From Gammaproteobacteria bacterium (lineage in GTDB: Bacteria; Pseudomonadota; Gammaproteobacteria; Steroidobacterales; Steroidobacteraceae), in assembly GCA_018970145.1 (NCBI GenBank), contig JAGWWY010000012.1:1-60889 (forward strand): a DNA stretch of 60,889 nt, written 5' to 3'. The notes beneath the pieces were generated by a model. The model did no database searches. It was not told the DNA's origin and saw only the letters and a list, made by a program, of their open reading frames with translations. The position numbers and the translations under genes were made by a program. Below, piece by piece: positions 1 through 7,050 of the stretch; the first letter of the stretch is position 1; the number at the start of each line of letters is the position of its first letter.

Positions 1-1
1 G

Positions 2-1522
2 ATGTCTGGCGTAGCTGTGCACCAAGCCAAGAAGGCGACGGCCGAGTCGCAACGCGCAGCGGCTACCCGCGACTTTTTGATCGACATGTTCGAGAGCGCC
101 AATCCGGAATTACACGACGGTCGAGAGGCGACGGTACGGGAGTTAGTTTCGACTGCCGAGCGAGCTCTTAATCTCTCTTTAAGCAGCCAACCTCTCGTGC
201 AAGCTGAGATGCTGGGTTCGCTTGTAAATGTTTGGTTGCGTTTGGGAGACCAACGGCGAGCGACATTGGTATTGGAACAGAAGATCCGCGCATTGAAGAA
301 TGCGGGTGAAAGTGATGCGTTACTTGCGGCTTTAATAGACCAGATTAGTCTCAGCTTGAGCACCGGAGATCTTGCCAGAGCTAGTGACCTGCATAAGCGC
401 TTAGTCGGGAGCGCCATAGCGTCGAGTCTGACAAAGCCCGACGAAGTGACGCTTCTTTGGCAAGACGGATGGATTAGGTTTCATCAAGCAGACTATAGAT
501 TGGCTATCGCGAGATTTAGTCACGCCGAACGTTTATCGAGAAAAACCGACAACAAAGCGCTACTTGTCAGTTCGCTTTATGGTCTTTCGTTGGCTTATAA
601 AAGTTTCGGCGATTGGGACTCTGCTGCGCGGGCCTTGAGAGAGGCAAGGGAGTATTTCGATAATCCAGAGGTAAATTTAAAAAACAACTCGATCAGTAGC
701 GTTGAACTTCTTGCTGCCTTCGTATCTCTTGGTCTGTACAAAGAGGGCCAATCATTTATTGAGACTAAGTTAGGCGGATCAAAGTTATTTTCGAAAAAAT
801 TTCAAGATGCTATATCAATGTATGAATTAGCTCTTTCGTTAAGGTTACGTAGATTCAAAATTGTATCTGAAGAAACGTTTAATAAAGCAATTACAAACAA
901 AGAAATACGGAGTCATGAAAAATTGTTTCTCATTGCATCTTTATTAATTGAAAATGGCGATTTTGATCGTGCAAAAAAAATTATTTCGGTAATTGAGTTA
1001 TCAGATAAAATTCAGACTAATTTTATACGTAGTCAAATCGCCATTAGGCGTCTCAAGATAGCTATTTCAGAGAGTGACGTTGCGTATGCGGACATGCAGG
1101 TAAGGCTACTGCAATCGTTTGTTGATGAGGATACGAATGAAAGCGAAGTCATAGCACGGGTGCATTCCATACTGGGGGTATATTGGTTTAGCAGATTGAG
1201 CGATAAAAGGGCCTCTGCCTACCTTATGAAAAGTGCGGCAACATATAAAAAAATATATGGAAGTCGACACCCAAAATTTCTCGAGATTTTATTGGCTTAC
1301 AGACTTGTTACCCGTTTTAAGCCCTTCGAGCCTTATCAAGGCGATAGTGAATTTCCCTCGAACGCAATTATTCTTGAGGGACTGGAGCAGGCGTACCCCA
1401 AGAATCATCCGATCGTAGGATTAGCGGAGAGCCTGTTGGTTGCGGACCGATGGCAGGGTGGAAACAGGCGCGCCGCAGTAAATCGGGAGGAATTGCTTAA
1501 AGGCTTGCTGATCCTTTCATAG
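2..1522 (+). CDS. TPR-repeat protein, probably C-terminal part of a Ser/Thr protein kinase (5' partial)
   Basis: This 506-residue reading frame touches the left edge and is most likely the C-terminal half of a longer protein. Its first residues (AESQRAAATRDFLIDMF near residues 14-30, then a GREATVRELV segment) resemble the linker that follows the transmembrane helix in bacterial Ser/Thr kinases with TPR tails. The rest is helical TPR-like repeats (GDQRRATLVLEQKI, GDLARASDLHKRLV, FGDWDSAARALREA, NGDFDRAKKIIS), which usually form a protein-binding scaffold. No kinase domain lies inside the window. From about base 780 to 1300 the DNA is clearly AT-rich compared with the rest of the window, which hints at transfer or relaxed selection. 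The ATG at base 2 is probably internal. A free-standing TPR regulator is the alternative. Confidence 0.55.
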   Translation: MSGVAVHQAKKATAESQRAAATRDFLIDMFESANPELHDGREATVRELVSTAERALNLSLSSQPLVQAEMLGSLVNVWLRLGDQRRATLVLEQKIRALKNAGESDALLAALIDQISLSLSTGDLARASDLHKRLVGSAIASSLTKPDEVTLLWQDGWIRFHQADYRLAIARFSHAERLSRKTDNKALLVSSLYGLSLAYKSFGDWDSAARALREAREYFDNPEVNLKNNSISSVELLAAFVSLGLYKEGQSFIETKLGGSKLFSKKFQDAISMYELALSLRLRRFKIVSEETFNKAITNKEIRSHEKLFLIASLLIENGDFDRAKKIISVIELSDKIQTNFIRSQIAIRRLKIAISESDVAYADMQVRLLQSFVDEDTNESEVIARVHSILGVYWFSRLSDKRASAYLMKSAATYKKIYGSRHPKFLEILLAYRLVTRFKPFEPYQGDSEFPSNAIILEGLEQAYPKNHPIVGLAESLLVADRWQGGNRRAAVNREELLKGLLILS

Positions 1523-1602
1523 CAATACGGATCAATTTGACAGTCCGGTCTTTTTGAGAAGCATCGTCTCCATTCAGGCTAATCATCTGATAGGAGGTTA
1601 AA

Positions 1603-1830
1603 ATGAACTTTCGAGCAAGTCTTATCGCCTGTTTCGGCGTCGCGATCGTAGGTTTGATGTCCATACAATCGAGCCACGCGTCTGATGCTAACGCTAACAA
1701 CAAGAAGCCGCCAAGTAGAGTTTATTTTCTGCCGGGGTTTAAGGTTTTAATTACGCCGAAGCCGGCGCCAGCGCCGCCAAAGTACCCGGTGGACGACGTG
1801 GTTATCGTTCGTGCGGTACCGCTTTGGTGA
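1603..1830 (+). CDS. Small secreted proline-rich protein of unknown function
   Basis: I do not recognise this 75-residue protein. A strong Shine-Dalgarno sequence, AGGAGG, lies 6 bases before the ATG. Residues 1-26 look like a Sec signal peptide: a basic start (MNFRA), a hydrophobic core (LIACFGVAIVGLM) and a likely cleavage after SSHA. The mature part of about 49 residues is short and proline-rich (KPAPAPPKYP) and ends in a hydrophobic RAVPLW. It has no cysteines, so it is not a lipoprotein. It follows the TPR/kinase gene by 80 bases in the same orientation and is followed by a strong hairpin. The good start signal and signal peptide argue for a real gene; the function is unknown. Confidence 0.6.
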   Translation: MNFRASLIACFGVAIVGLMSIQSSHASDANANNKKPPSRVYFLPGFKVLITPKPAPAPPKYPVDDVVIVRAVPLW

Positions 1831-1848
1831 CGACGAGCGTTTCGGTAT

Positions 1849-1877
1849 CCTCTGCTCCCCATCCCGGGGAGCAGAGG
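1849..1877 (+). terminator. 12-bp perfect hairpin between the small secreted protein and the nitroreductase
   Basis: CCTCTGCTCCCC at 1849-1860 pairs perfectly with GGGGAGCAGAGG at 1866-1877 around a 5-base loop. The position, 18 bases after the upstream stop, fits a terminator, but only GTTTG follows, so the U-tract is poor. The 3' arm also contains the purine-rich ribosome-binding region of the nitroreductase starting at 1883. The hairpin may therefore act on translation instead of, or as well as, termination. Confidence 0.5.
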
Positions 1878-1882
1878 GTTTG

Positions 1883-2464
1883 ATGGAACAGCTTGAGACG
1901 ACTGGTTCGAACAATCCTGTGATCGATGCGATCGTTTCGCGGAGTTCGACAAAAAAGTTTTCGGATGAAATCGTCACCCGGAGCGACCTTGAGACGATGC
2001 TCGCGGCGGCGGTACGTGCGCCGGACCACGGCATGCTTGCTCCGTGGAGGTTTATCGTCCTGCAGGGCGAGTCACGCGCGGTTCTTGGCTCGGCAATGCG
2101 GTCAGCGTTGCAACTTCGTATGCCTGATGCCGATGCCGAAGCGTTGGAGCGAGAGTCATCGAAGGCATGGCGTTCGCCGGTCCTGATCGTCATCGTCGCA
2201 GAGCCCAAAGTACACCCCAAGGTCCCGGAGGTGGAGCAACTCGTCGCCGTCGGTGCTGCCATCCAAAATCTCTGGTTGGCTGCCCATTCGATGGGTTATG
2301 GAGCGGCGTGGAAGACCGGCAGTCACGCATACGATGCTTCAGTGAAGACCGCACTGGGGCTGCGAGCGAGCGATCAAATCATCGGGTTTGTACATATCGG
2401 TCGACCAACGTCCAAGGCGCCCGTCAGGCCGGGCGAGTTCGCGACGAAGACGACTTGGCTCTGA
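1883..2464 (+). CDS. Nitroreductase family protein (YdjA-like)
   Basis: This 193-residue FMN-dependent oxidoreductase is probably a dimeric NAD(P)H nitroreductase of the YdjA type. The FMN-contact segments are visible: RSSTKKF near residues 20-26 (phosphate-binding arginine and serines), RAPDHGMLAPWRF near 45-57, and GYGAAWKTG near 138-146. The length matches the compact YdjA subgroup. A longer frame begins at 1811, but its first 24 residues overlap the hairpin and the preceding stop region and do not resemble the family, so I chose ATG 1883. The ribosome-binding purines lie in the 3' arm of the upstream hairpin. The physiological substrate cannot be read from sequence. Confidence 0.85.
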   Translation: MEQLETTGSNNPVIDAIVSRSSTKKFSDEIVTRSDLETMLAAAVRAPDHGMLAPWRFIVLQGESRAVLGSAMRSALQLRMPDADAEALERESSKAWRSPVLIVIVAEPKVHPKVPEVEQLVAVGAAIQNLWLAAHSMGYGAAWKTGSHAYDASVKTALGLRASDQIIGFVHIGRPTSKAPVRPGEFATKTTWL

Positions 2465-2512
2465 CCGATTAGCACCAAATAAAGTCGAATTTGACAAGCG
2501 ACTCCTGCGCGC

Positions 2513-2537
2513 TCGTTGGCTAGCGTAGCGCCAACGA
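2513..2537 (+). repeat. 8-bp inverted repeat upstream of the CsgG-like gene
   Basis: TCGTTGGC (2513-2520) and GCCAACGA (2530-2537) form a hairpin with a 9-base loop. It lies in the 92-base gap between the nitroreductase stop and the CsgG-like start. A possible -35 element, TTGACA, is at 2491-2496. There is no U-tract, so it could be a terminator remnant, an operator or a leader structure. Confidence 0.35.
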
Positions 2538-2556
2538 TTACGTACAGGAGCAGCAC

Positions 2557-3489
2557 ATGTTCGCCAGAGCTACATCCATTTTGATCGCGGCTGTCGGTTT
2601 TCTTGGTTTGCCGAATTGGAGTCTTGCGAAAGAGCCTGAAGTCAGTCGCTGTGATACTCCTTTAGGTTACGTTGCTGTCGTTGAGTTGGATGCGTATGCG
2701 CTCGAGATCTTGTGGCGATATCGTCTGCGTTCACCGGGACCATTACTCCGCATGGTCATTCAGCAGTCGGGTTGCTTCACGGTGGTCGAGCGTGGCGTTG
2801 GAGTCGAAGCGGTCTTACAAGAGCGTCAGTTGGCAGCGCGAGGTCAATTGCGTAGCGGCTCCGCGATGGGAGAGGGGCAGCTGGTAGCCGCGGACTATAT
2901 CCTCACGCCGTCGGTGATTTTTTCCAACGATAACGCCGGCGGCGTTCGTGCAGGGCTTGGTGATTTCGTCGGATCACGCTGGGCGTCGCTGACACCCGGC
3001 GTCAAATTTAAAGAGGCGCAGACCGGCTTGGCTCTAGTTGATGCTCGTACCGGTATACAAGTCGGTGCAGCGGAGACTACGACCCGAAAGGCTGACTTGT
3101 CTTTGAGTGCGTGGATGTTCGGTCGGGGTGGATATTCCTCGTTCGAGGGGTATGGGAACACCGCTGAAGGAAAGCTCATCGCCTCGTCGTTAGTAACCAA
3201 TTTCAATGCGCTGGTGTCGACTGTCAGACATCGGCTGCCGACTCGTCAGTCCAACATTCAGCCGACTGCTTCCACCGCTCCAGCGGACTTCTCCATCGGT
3301 GAGGTCGTCGTTCCCAAAATTAGCGGATTAGTGCTACGTGCGATGCCCTCAGATCAAGCTGCGTCGCTTGCCGAACTCGGACAAGAGGCCGAGCTGGTCG
3401 TTATCGGTGCGGTAACCGGAGAGTACCTCCCCGTGCAAAGCGGCGCGCTGCGCGGTTGGCTACCGATACTACTTTTACGTCGGCCGTAG
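2557..3489 (+). CDS. CsgG/HfaB-like secreted protein with C-terminal SH3-like domain
   Basis: This 310-residue exported protein starts with a Sec signal peptide (residues 1-24, ending near SLAKE). Residues 30-230 resemble the CsgG/HfaB family of outer-membrane-associated assembly proteins: an initial strand (VAVVELDAY), SGCFTVVERGVGVEAVLQER near residues 72-90, ADYILTPSVIFSNDNAGG near 110-130, and a VDARTGIQV strand. No lipobox cysteine follows the signal peptide, unlike true CsgG, so a secretion-pore role is doubtful. Residues 245-310 (VLRAMPSDQAASLAELGQ, then a GWLPILLL end) look like a bacterial SH3 domain, which often binds cell-wall peptides. A good ribosome-binding site (ACAGGAGCAGC) precedes the ATG. 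The function is unknown, probably envelope-related. Confidence 0.7.
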   Translation: MFARATSILIAAVGFLGLPNWSLAKEPEVSRCDTPLGYVAVVELDAYALEILWRYRLRSPGPLLRMVIQQSGCFTVVERGVGVEAVLQERQLAARGQLRSGSAMGEGQLVAADYILTPSVIFSNDNAGGVRAGLGDFVGSRWASLTPGVKFKEAQTGLALVDARTGIQVGAAETTTRKADLSLSAWMFGRGGYSSFEGYGNTAEGKLIASSLVTNFNALVSTVRHRLPTRQSNIQPTASTAPADFSIGEVVVPKISGLVLRAMPSDQAASLAELGQEAELVVIGAVTGEYLPVQSGALRGWLPILLLRRP

Positions 3490-3500
3490 TCGAATGGATG

Positions 3501-3980
3501 TCAACTGAGCGGCGTTGGGCTGACGATGAATCCATTTTCATCGGCATAAAGCCATTCGTTCGGTCGGAAGATCACGCCCGCGAAAGTGACTACGATGTCG
3601 CGCTCACCGCTGCCAGTCTGAAATGGTTTTCTTGGGCATATGTTCAGTGCGCGAACAGCGAGCGGCATCGTGCGGAGTACTTCGACATCGCGAGCGGCGC
3701 CGTACACGATGGCGCCGGCCCAACCGTTGTCGATTAATAAACTCCCTAGCCGATCGCCGATGAGTGCGCGGCGCAGAGAGCCGCCGCCATCAACCACCAT
3801 GACCCGTCCATCGCCGGGAGTGGATAAGACCTGTCGCAGGAGGAGATTGTCCTCGTAGCAGCGAATCGTGCTGATCTGCCCGTGAAAACTCTTCAGTTGC
3901 CCGAAGTCGCGGAACAGGGGTTCGGCGGTTTGGACGACCTGTGGGTGGTCATCAGAAAGGTCACAGATGCTGCGCGTCAT
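3501..3980 (-). CDS. rraA: Ribonuclease E activity regulator RraA family protein
   Basis: This 159-residue protein matches RraA in length and pattern throughout. It has the opening CDLSDDHP segment, the IRCYEDN segment near residues 39-45, the core VVDGGGSLRRALIGD near 62-76, GWAGAIVYGAARD near 86-98, and the C-terminal LYADENGFIVS. In Escherichia coli, RraA binds RNase E and inhibits RNA decay; related proteins are 4-hydroxy-4-methyl-2-oxoglutarate aldolases, so that activity is the main alternative. The longer frame adds 14 residues upstream; ATG 3980 matches the family start. The gene is convergent with the CsgG-like gene (12-base gap) and divergent from the NmrA-type reductase. Confidence 0.85.
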   Translation of the reverse strand: MTRSICDLSDDHPQVVQTAEPLFRDFGQLKSFHGQISTIRCYEDNLLLRQVLSTPGDGRVMVVDGGGSLRRALIGDRLGSLLIDNGWAGAIVYGAARDVEVLRTMPLAVRALNICPRKPFQTGSGERDIVVTFAGVIFRPNEWLYADENGFIVSPTPLS

Positions 3981-4055
3981 GGTCGGAGTTCGGTGAGTGT
4001 GGTATCCACATGCTTTCGGCATTATGCCGCAGCCATATATCTATCGGGGGTCGGG

Positions 4056-4916
4056 ATGATTCTGATTACGGGTGCAACGGGACGAACGGGTAACAGGGCG
4101 GCCACCGAGCTCGCCAAGCGAGGAATTCCCGTACGCGCACTAGTACGAAATCCCGCGAAAGCCGAGGGACTGCTCGCAGCCGGCGTGCAGATTGCGACCG
4201 GTGATGCTGGCGATGCGGCTGCGGTACGTGCAGCGCTTGTGGGTGTTACCAAGATGGCGATCATCCTGCCGAATGGTGAGCAGCAGTTGTCTCTCGAGAA
4301 AAAGCTCGTGGATCTTGGCGTTGAGGCTGGTGTCAGTCACCTCGTCAAACTCTCCTCAATGGAGGCGCTGCCGACGGCACATAACGCAACTCACCAAATG
4401 CATTGGGCTTCAGAGGAACACATTCGGGCGAGCGGCAAGGCGTGGACGATGGTTCGTCCGAGCTTCTACCTACAGAACTTTTTATCGAATGCGTACACGA
4501 TTAAGACCGAGGGTAAGTTTTATTACCCGTTCGGTGAGAAAGGTGCCGCTGTATTGACCGATTCGCGCGATGCCGGCTACTTCGTCGCGCATTGCTTGGC
4601 CACCAACGGTCACGAAGGCAGGAGCTACGACATCACCAGTCATGATCGTCTGAGCTTTCACGAAGTGGCAGCGGTGTTCACTCAGGTGCTGGGTCGAAAG
4701 ATCGATTATGTTCCGCAGGATCCGGCCGCCTACAAGGCCTTTCTCGGCAAGTTCTTGAGCAGCCAATGGCATCTTGACGCGGTGTGCGACATCTTCGCCG
4801 AAATCGCAGCAGGCTATGTAGTGGATGTCACCGATACGTTCGAGCAGGTGACCGGTCGCGCCCCGGTCGGGCTCGCTGAGTTCATCAACGAGCACCGAGC
4901 CGTGTTCACACCTTGA
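4056..4916 (+). CDS. NmrA/QorB-like NAD(P)-binding reductase
   Basis: This 286-residue protein is of the atypical short-chain dehydrogenase group (NmrA/QorB-like). It begins with the Rossmann motif GATGRTG at residues 6-12 and ALVRNPAKAEGL, where arginine suggests NADP(H) preference. SSMEALP and the RPSFYLQNF segment follow, which form the substrate pocket in NmrA-like quinone reductases. There is no canonical YxxxK pair, which is common in this subgroup. The open frame extends back to 3882 but would overlap rraA by about 100 bases; ATG 4056, preceded by a GGGGG tract, gives the family start directly at the Rossmann fold. The substrate is unknown. Confidence 0.8.
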   Translation: MILITGATGRTGNRAATELAKRGIPVRALVRNPAKAEGLLAAGVQIATGDAGDAAAVRAALVGVTKMAIILPNGEQQLSLEKKLVDLGVEAGVSHLVKLSSMEALPTAHNATHQMHWASEEHIRASGKAWTMVRPSFYLQNFLSNAYTIKTEGKFYYPFGEKGAAVLTDSRDAGYFVAHCLATNGHEGRSYDITSHDRLSFHEVAAVFTQVLGRKIDYVPQDPAAYKAFLGKFLSSQWHLDAVCDIFAEIAAGYVVDVTDTFEQVTGRAPVGLAEFINEHRAVFTP

Positions 4917-4935
4917 AGACTCTCGCGTTAATAGT

Positions 4936-5976
4936 TCACGCGGCGTAGCGCTTCGCCATCACCTCGAGCGACAGAGGCTTGATGGTCGAAGCCTTGCCGG
5001 CGCAGCCGAAGGCGTCATAGCGCGCAACACAGATCTCGCGCGCAGCAAGCATGGCTTCTTTCATGTATTTGCGCGGATCGAATTCGGCTGGGTCTTTAGT
5101 CATCGCGCGGCGTATCGCACCGGTCATAGCGAGGCGGATATCTGTGTCGATATTAATTTTACGAACACCGTGCTTGATGCCCTCGAGAATTTCTTCGACC
5201 GGCACGCCGTAGGTCTCGCGAAGGTTACCGCCGTTTTCGCGAATGATTTGTAACCACTCTTGCGGAACCGACGACGAGCCGTGCATGACGAGATGCGTAT
5301 TCGGGATCCGCGCGTTGATTTCCCGGATGCGATCAATGGCTAGGATGTCGCCCGTCGGTTTGCGCGTAAACTTATATGCCCCGTGTGACGTGCCGATGGC
5401 GATGGCGAGCGCATCGACACCCGTCTTGGCGACGAAATCTTTGGCTTGATCGGGATCTGTCAGCAGCTGGTCGTGCGATAAGTGGCCATCAGCGCCGTGC
5501 CCATCTTCTTCGCCGGCTTTGCCGGACTCAAGCGACCCGAGACAACCGAGTTCCCCTTCGACCGAGACGCCGACCGCGTGGGCGATTTTCACGACATGGG
5601 CCGTGACATCGATGTTGTACTCGTATGAAGCTGGGGTCTTACCATCTTCTTTCAGTGATCCGTCCATCATGACGCTCGAGAAGCCGGAGCGAATCGACTG
5701 CACGCAGACGGACGGGCTCGCGCCGTGATCTTGGTGCATCACGATCGGGATGTGCGGGTAACTCTCGATGGCGGCTTCGATGAGGTGGCGCAGAAATGGC
5801 TCACCGGCATATTTTCTCGCGCCCGCTGAGGCTTGCATGATGACCGGGCTATCGGTCTTGTCGGCCGCCTGCATGATGGCTTGCACTTGCTCAAGATTGT
5901 TGACGTTGAACGCCGGTACGCCGTAACCGTGCTCGGCGGCGTGATCGAGCAATTGACGCATCGAAATGAGTGCCAT
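4936..5976 (-). CDS. fba: Class II fructose-bisphosphate aldolase
   Basis: This is a 346-residue zinc-dependent aldolase that cleaves fructose 1,6-bisphosphate, or condenses triose phosphates, in glycolysis and gluconeogenesis. The zinc-binding HQDHG motif is at residues 81-85, followed by SVMMDGS near 100-106, VEGELG near 140, AIAIGTSHG near 191-199 and VMHGSSSVP near 230-238. The C-terminal KINIDTDIR holds the phosphate loop. The length and the TSHGAYK pattern fit the subtype also found in Calvin-cycle clusters (CbbA/FbaA). It is the last gene of the minus-strand run after cysB and ends 19 bases from the convergent NmrA-type reductase. Confidence 0.95.
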   Translation of the reverse strand: MALISMRQLLDHAAEHGYGVPAFNVNNLEQVQAIMQAADKTDSPVIMQASAGARKYAGEPFLRHLIEAAIESYPHIPIVMHQDHGASPSVCVQSIRSGFSSVMMDGSLKEDGKTPASYEYNIDVTAHVVKIAHAVGVSVEGELGCLGSLESGKAGEEDGHGADGHLSHDQLLTDPDQAKDFVAKTGVDALAIAIGTSHGAYKFTRKPTGDILAIDRIREINARIPNTHLVMHGSSSVPQEWLQIIRENGGNLRETYGVPVEEILEGIKHGVRKINIDTDIRLAMTGAIRRAMTKDPAEFDPRKYMKEAMLAAREICVARYDAFGCAGKASTIKPLSLEVMAKRYAA

Positions 5977-6047
5977 GACGGAATCCCCACAAAAAAATTT
6001 AAGCGAATGTCGTGCGAATCATTTTAGCCAAAACAAGCGTTGTTGAC

Positions 6048-7025
6048 TCATACGTGCAGAGGCAAGCGTACGTCGGCAAACAAGGCATCAACCTCTTCCT
6101 GACGTGCCGTCCGCTCGGCCTTGTGTACCCGCGCGTGATCGAGATGCGGTGCCAACAAGCGCATGAAATCGAGCGTGTATCGTCGTAGATAGCCGCCTCG
6201 ACGGAATCCGACCCAAGTCAGGTGACGGGGGAAAAGGTGGGACGCATCGAATGACGTTAGATCGGCGTCCTCTTTCGGGTCGATGGCCATCGCCGCGATG
6301 ATGCCGACGCCGAGACCGAGTCTCACATAGGTTTTGATCACGTCGGCGTCTCGAGCGGTCAGCGCAATGTCGGGCTCGATACCGGCTGACTCGAACGCCT
6401 CTGGTAGGGATGCGGGGCCTGAGAGGTTGAAGACATAGGTGACGAGCGGATACTGACCGAGCTTGGCTAGCGTCAATGTTTTCACTTTAGCCAGCGGATG
6501 ATCGAGCGGCACGATCACCCGACGATGCCATTCGTAGCAAGGCAGCAGCGCACAGTGTGCCAGGTGGTCACGCGAGCCGGTTCCGATCGCGATGTCGACC
6601 TGACCGGCGTTGAGCATCTCGGCGATCTGCTCGGCGGTGCCCTGATGCAGATGCAGACGAACTTGCGGATATTTGACACGGAACTGCGAAATGACGGCCG
6701 GTAGTACGTAGCGAGCCTGAGTGTGCGTCGTCGCGATAGAGAGTGACCCGCGCGCGGCATCGCGGACGTCGAGCGACATGGCCTTGATCGCTTGGGTTTC
6801 ACGCAGGGCTTTCTGGGCGCGCTCTACCACGCGCTGTCCGGCCGCGGTCAATCGCAGTAGATTGCGGCCTTCTCGGACGAACAGTTCGAACCCGAGCTCT
6901 TCTTCGAGCAAGCGAAGCTGTCGACTGACGCCCGGTTGCGAGAGATGCAACTTATCTGCGGCGGCCGAGATATTGAAGCCAGCATCGACGATCGCGGTCA
7001 GGTAGCGCAGTTGAGCCAGTTTCAT
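6048..7025 (-). CDS. cysB: CysB-type LysR-family transcriptional regulator of cysteine biosynthesis
   Basis: This 325-residue LysR-family regulator corresponds closely to CysB. The winged helix-turn-helix is in residues 1-60 (NISAAADKLHLSQPGVSRQL). The effector domain contains TTHTQARYVLP near 99-109, HQGTAEQI near 127-134 and the diagnostic ATDADVIKTYVRLGLGVG-like stretch (here ARDADVIKTYVRLG). CysB activates sulfate-assimilation genes with N-acetylserine as inducer. It lies 25 bases downstream of the flavoprotein gene on the same strand and 71 bases upstream of fba. No sulfur-assimilation gene is adjacent. The length matches the family (324 in enterics). Confidence 0.9.
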   Translation of the reverse strand: MKLAQLRYLTAIVDAGFNISAAADKLHLSQPGVSRQLRLLEEELGFELFVREGRNLLRLTAAGQRVVERAQKALRETQAIKAMSLDVRDAARGSLSIATTHTQARYVLPAVISQFRVKYPQVRLHLHQGTAEQIAEMLNAGQVDIAIGTGSRDHLAHCALLPCYEWHRRVIVPLDHPLAKVKTLTLAKLGQYPLVTYVFNLSGPASLPEAFESAGIEPDIALTARDADVIKTYVRLGLGVGIIAAMAIDPKEDADLTSFDASHLFPRHLTWVGFRRGGYLRRYTLDFMRLLAPHLDHARVHKAERTARQEEVDALFADVRLPLHV

Positions 7026-7050
7026 GGGCGCACCGAACTCGTTGGTGACA

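Noticed and set aside
3882..4055. Upstream extension of the NmrA-type reductase
   Set aside because: It overlaps rraA on the other strand, and its residues do not resemble the family; the Rossmann motif begins directly at ATG 4056.
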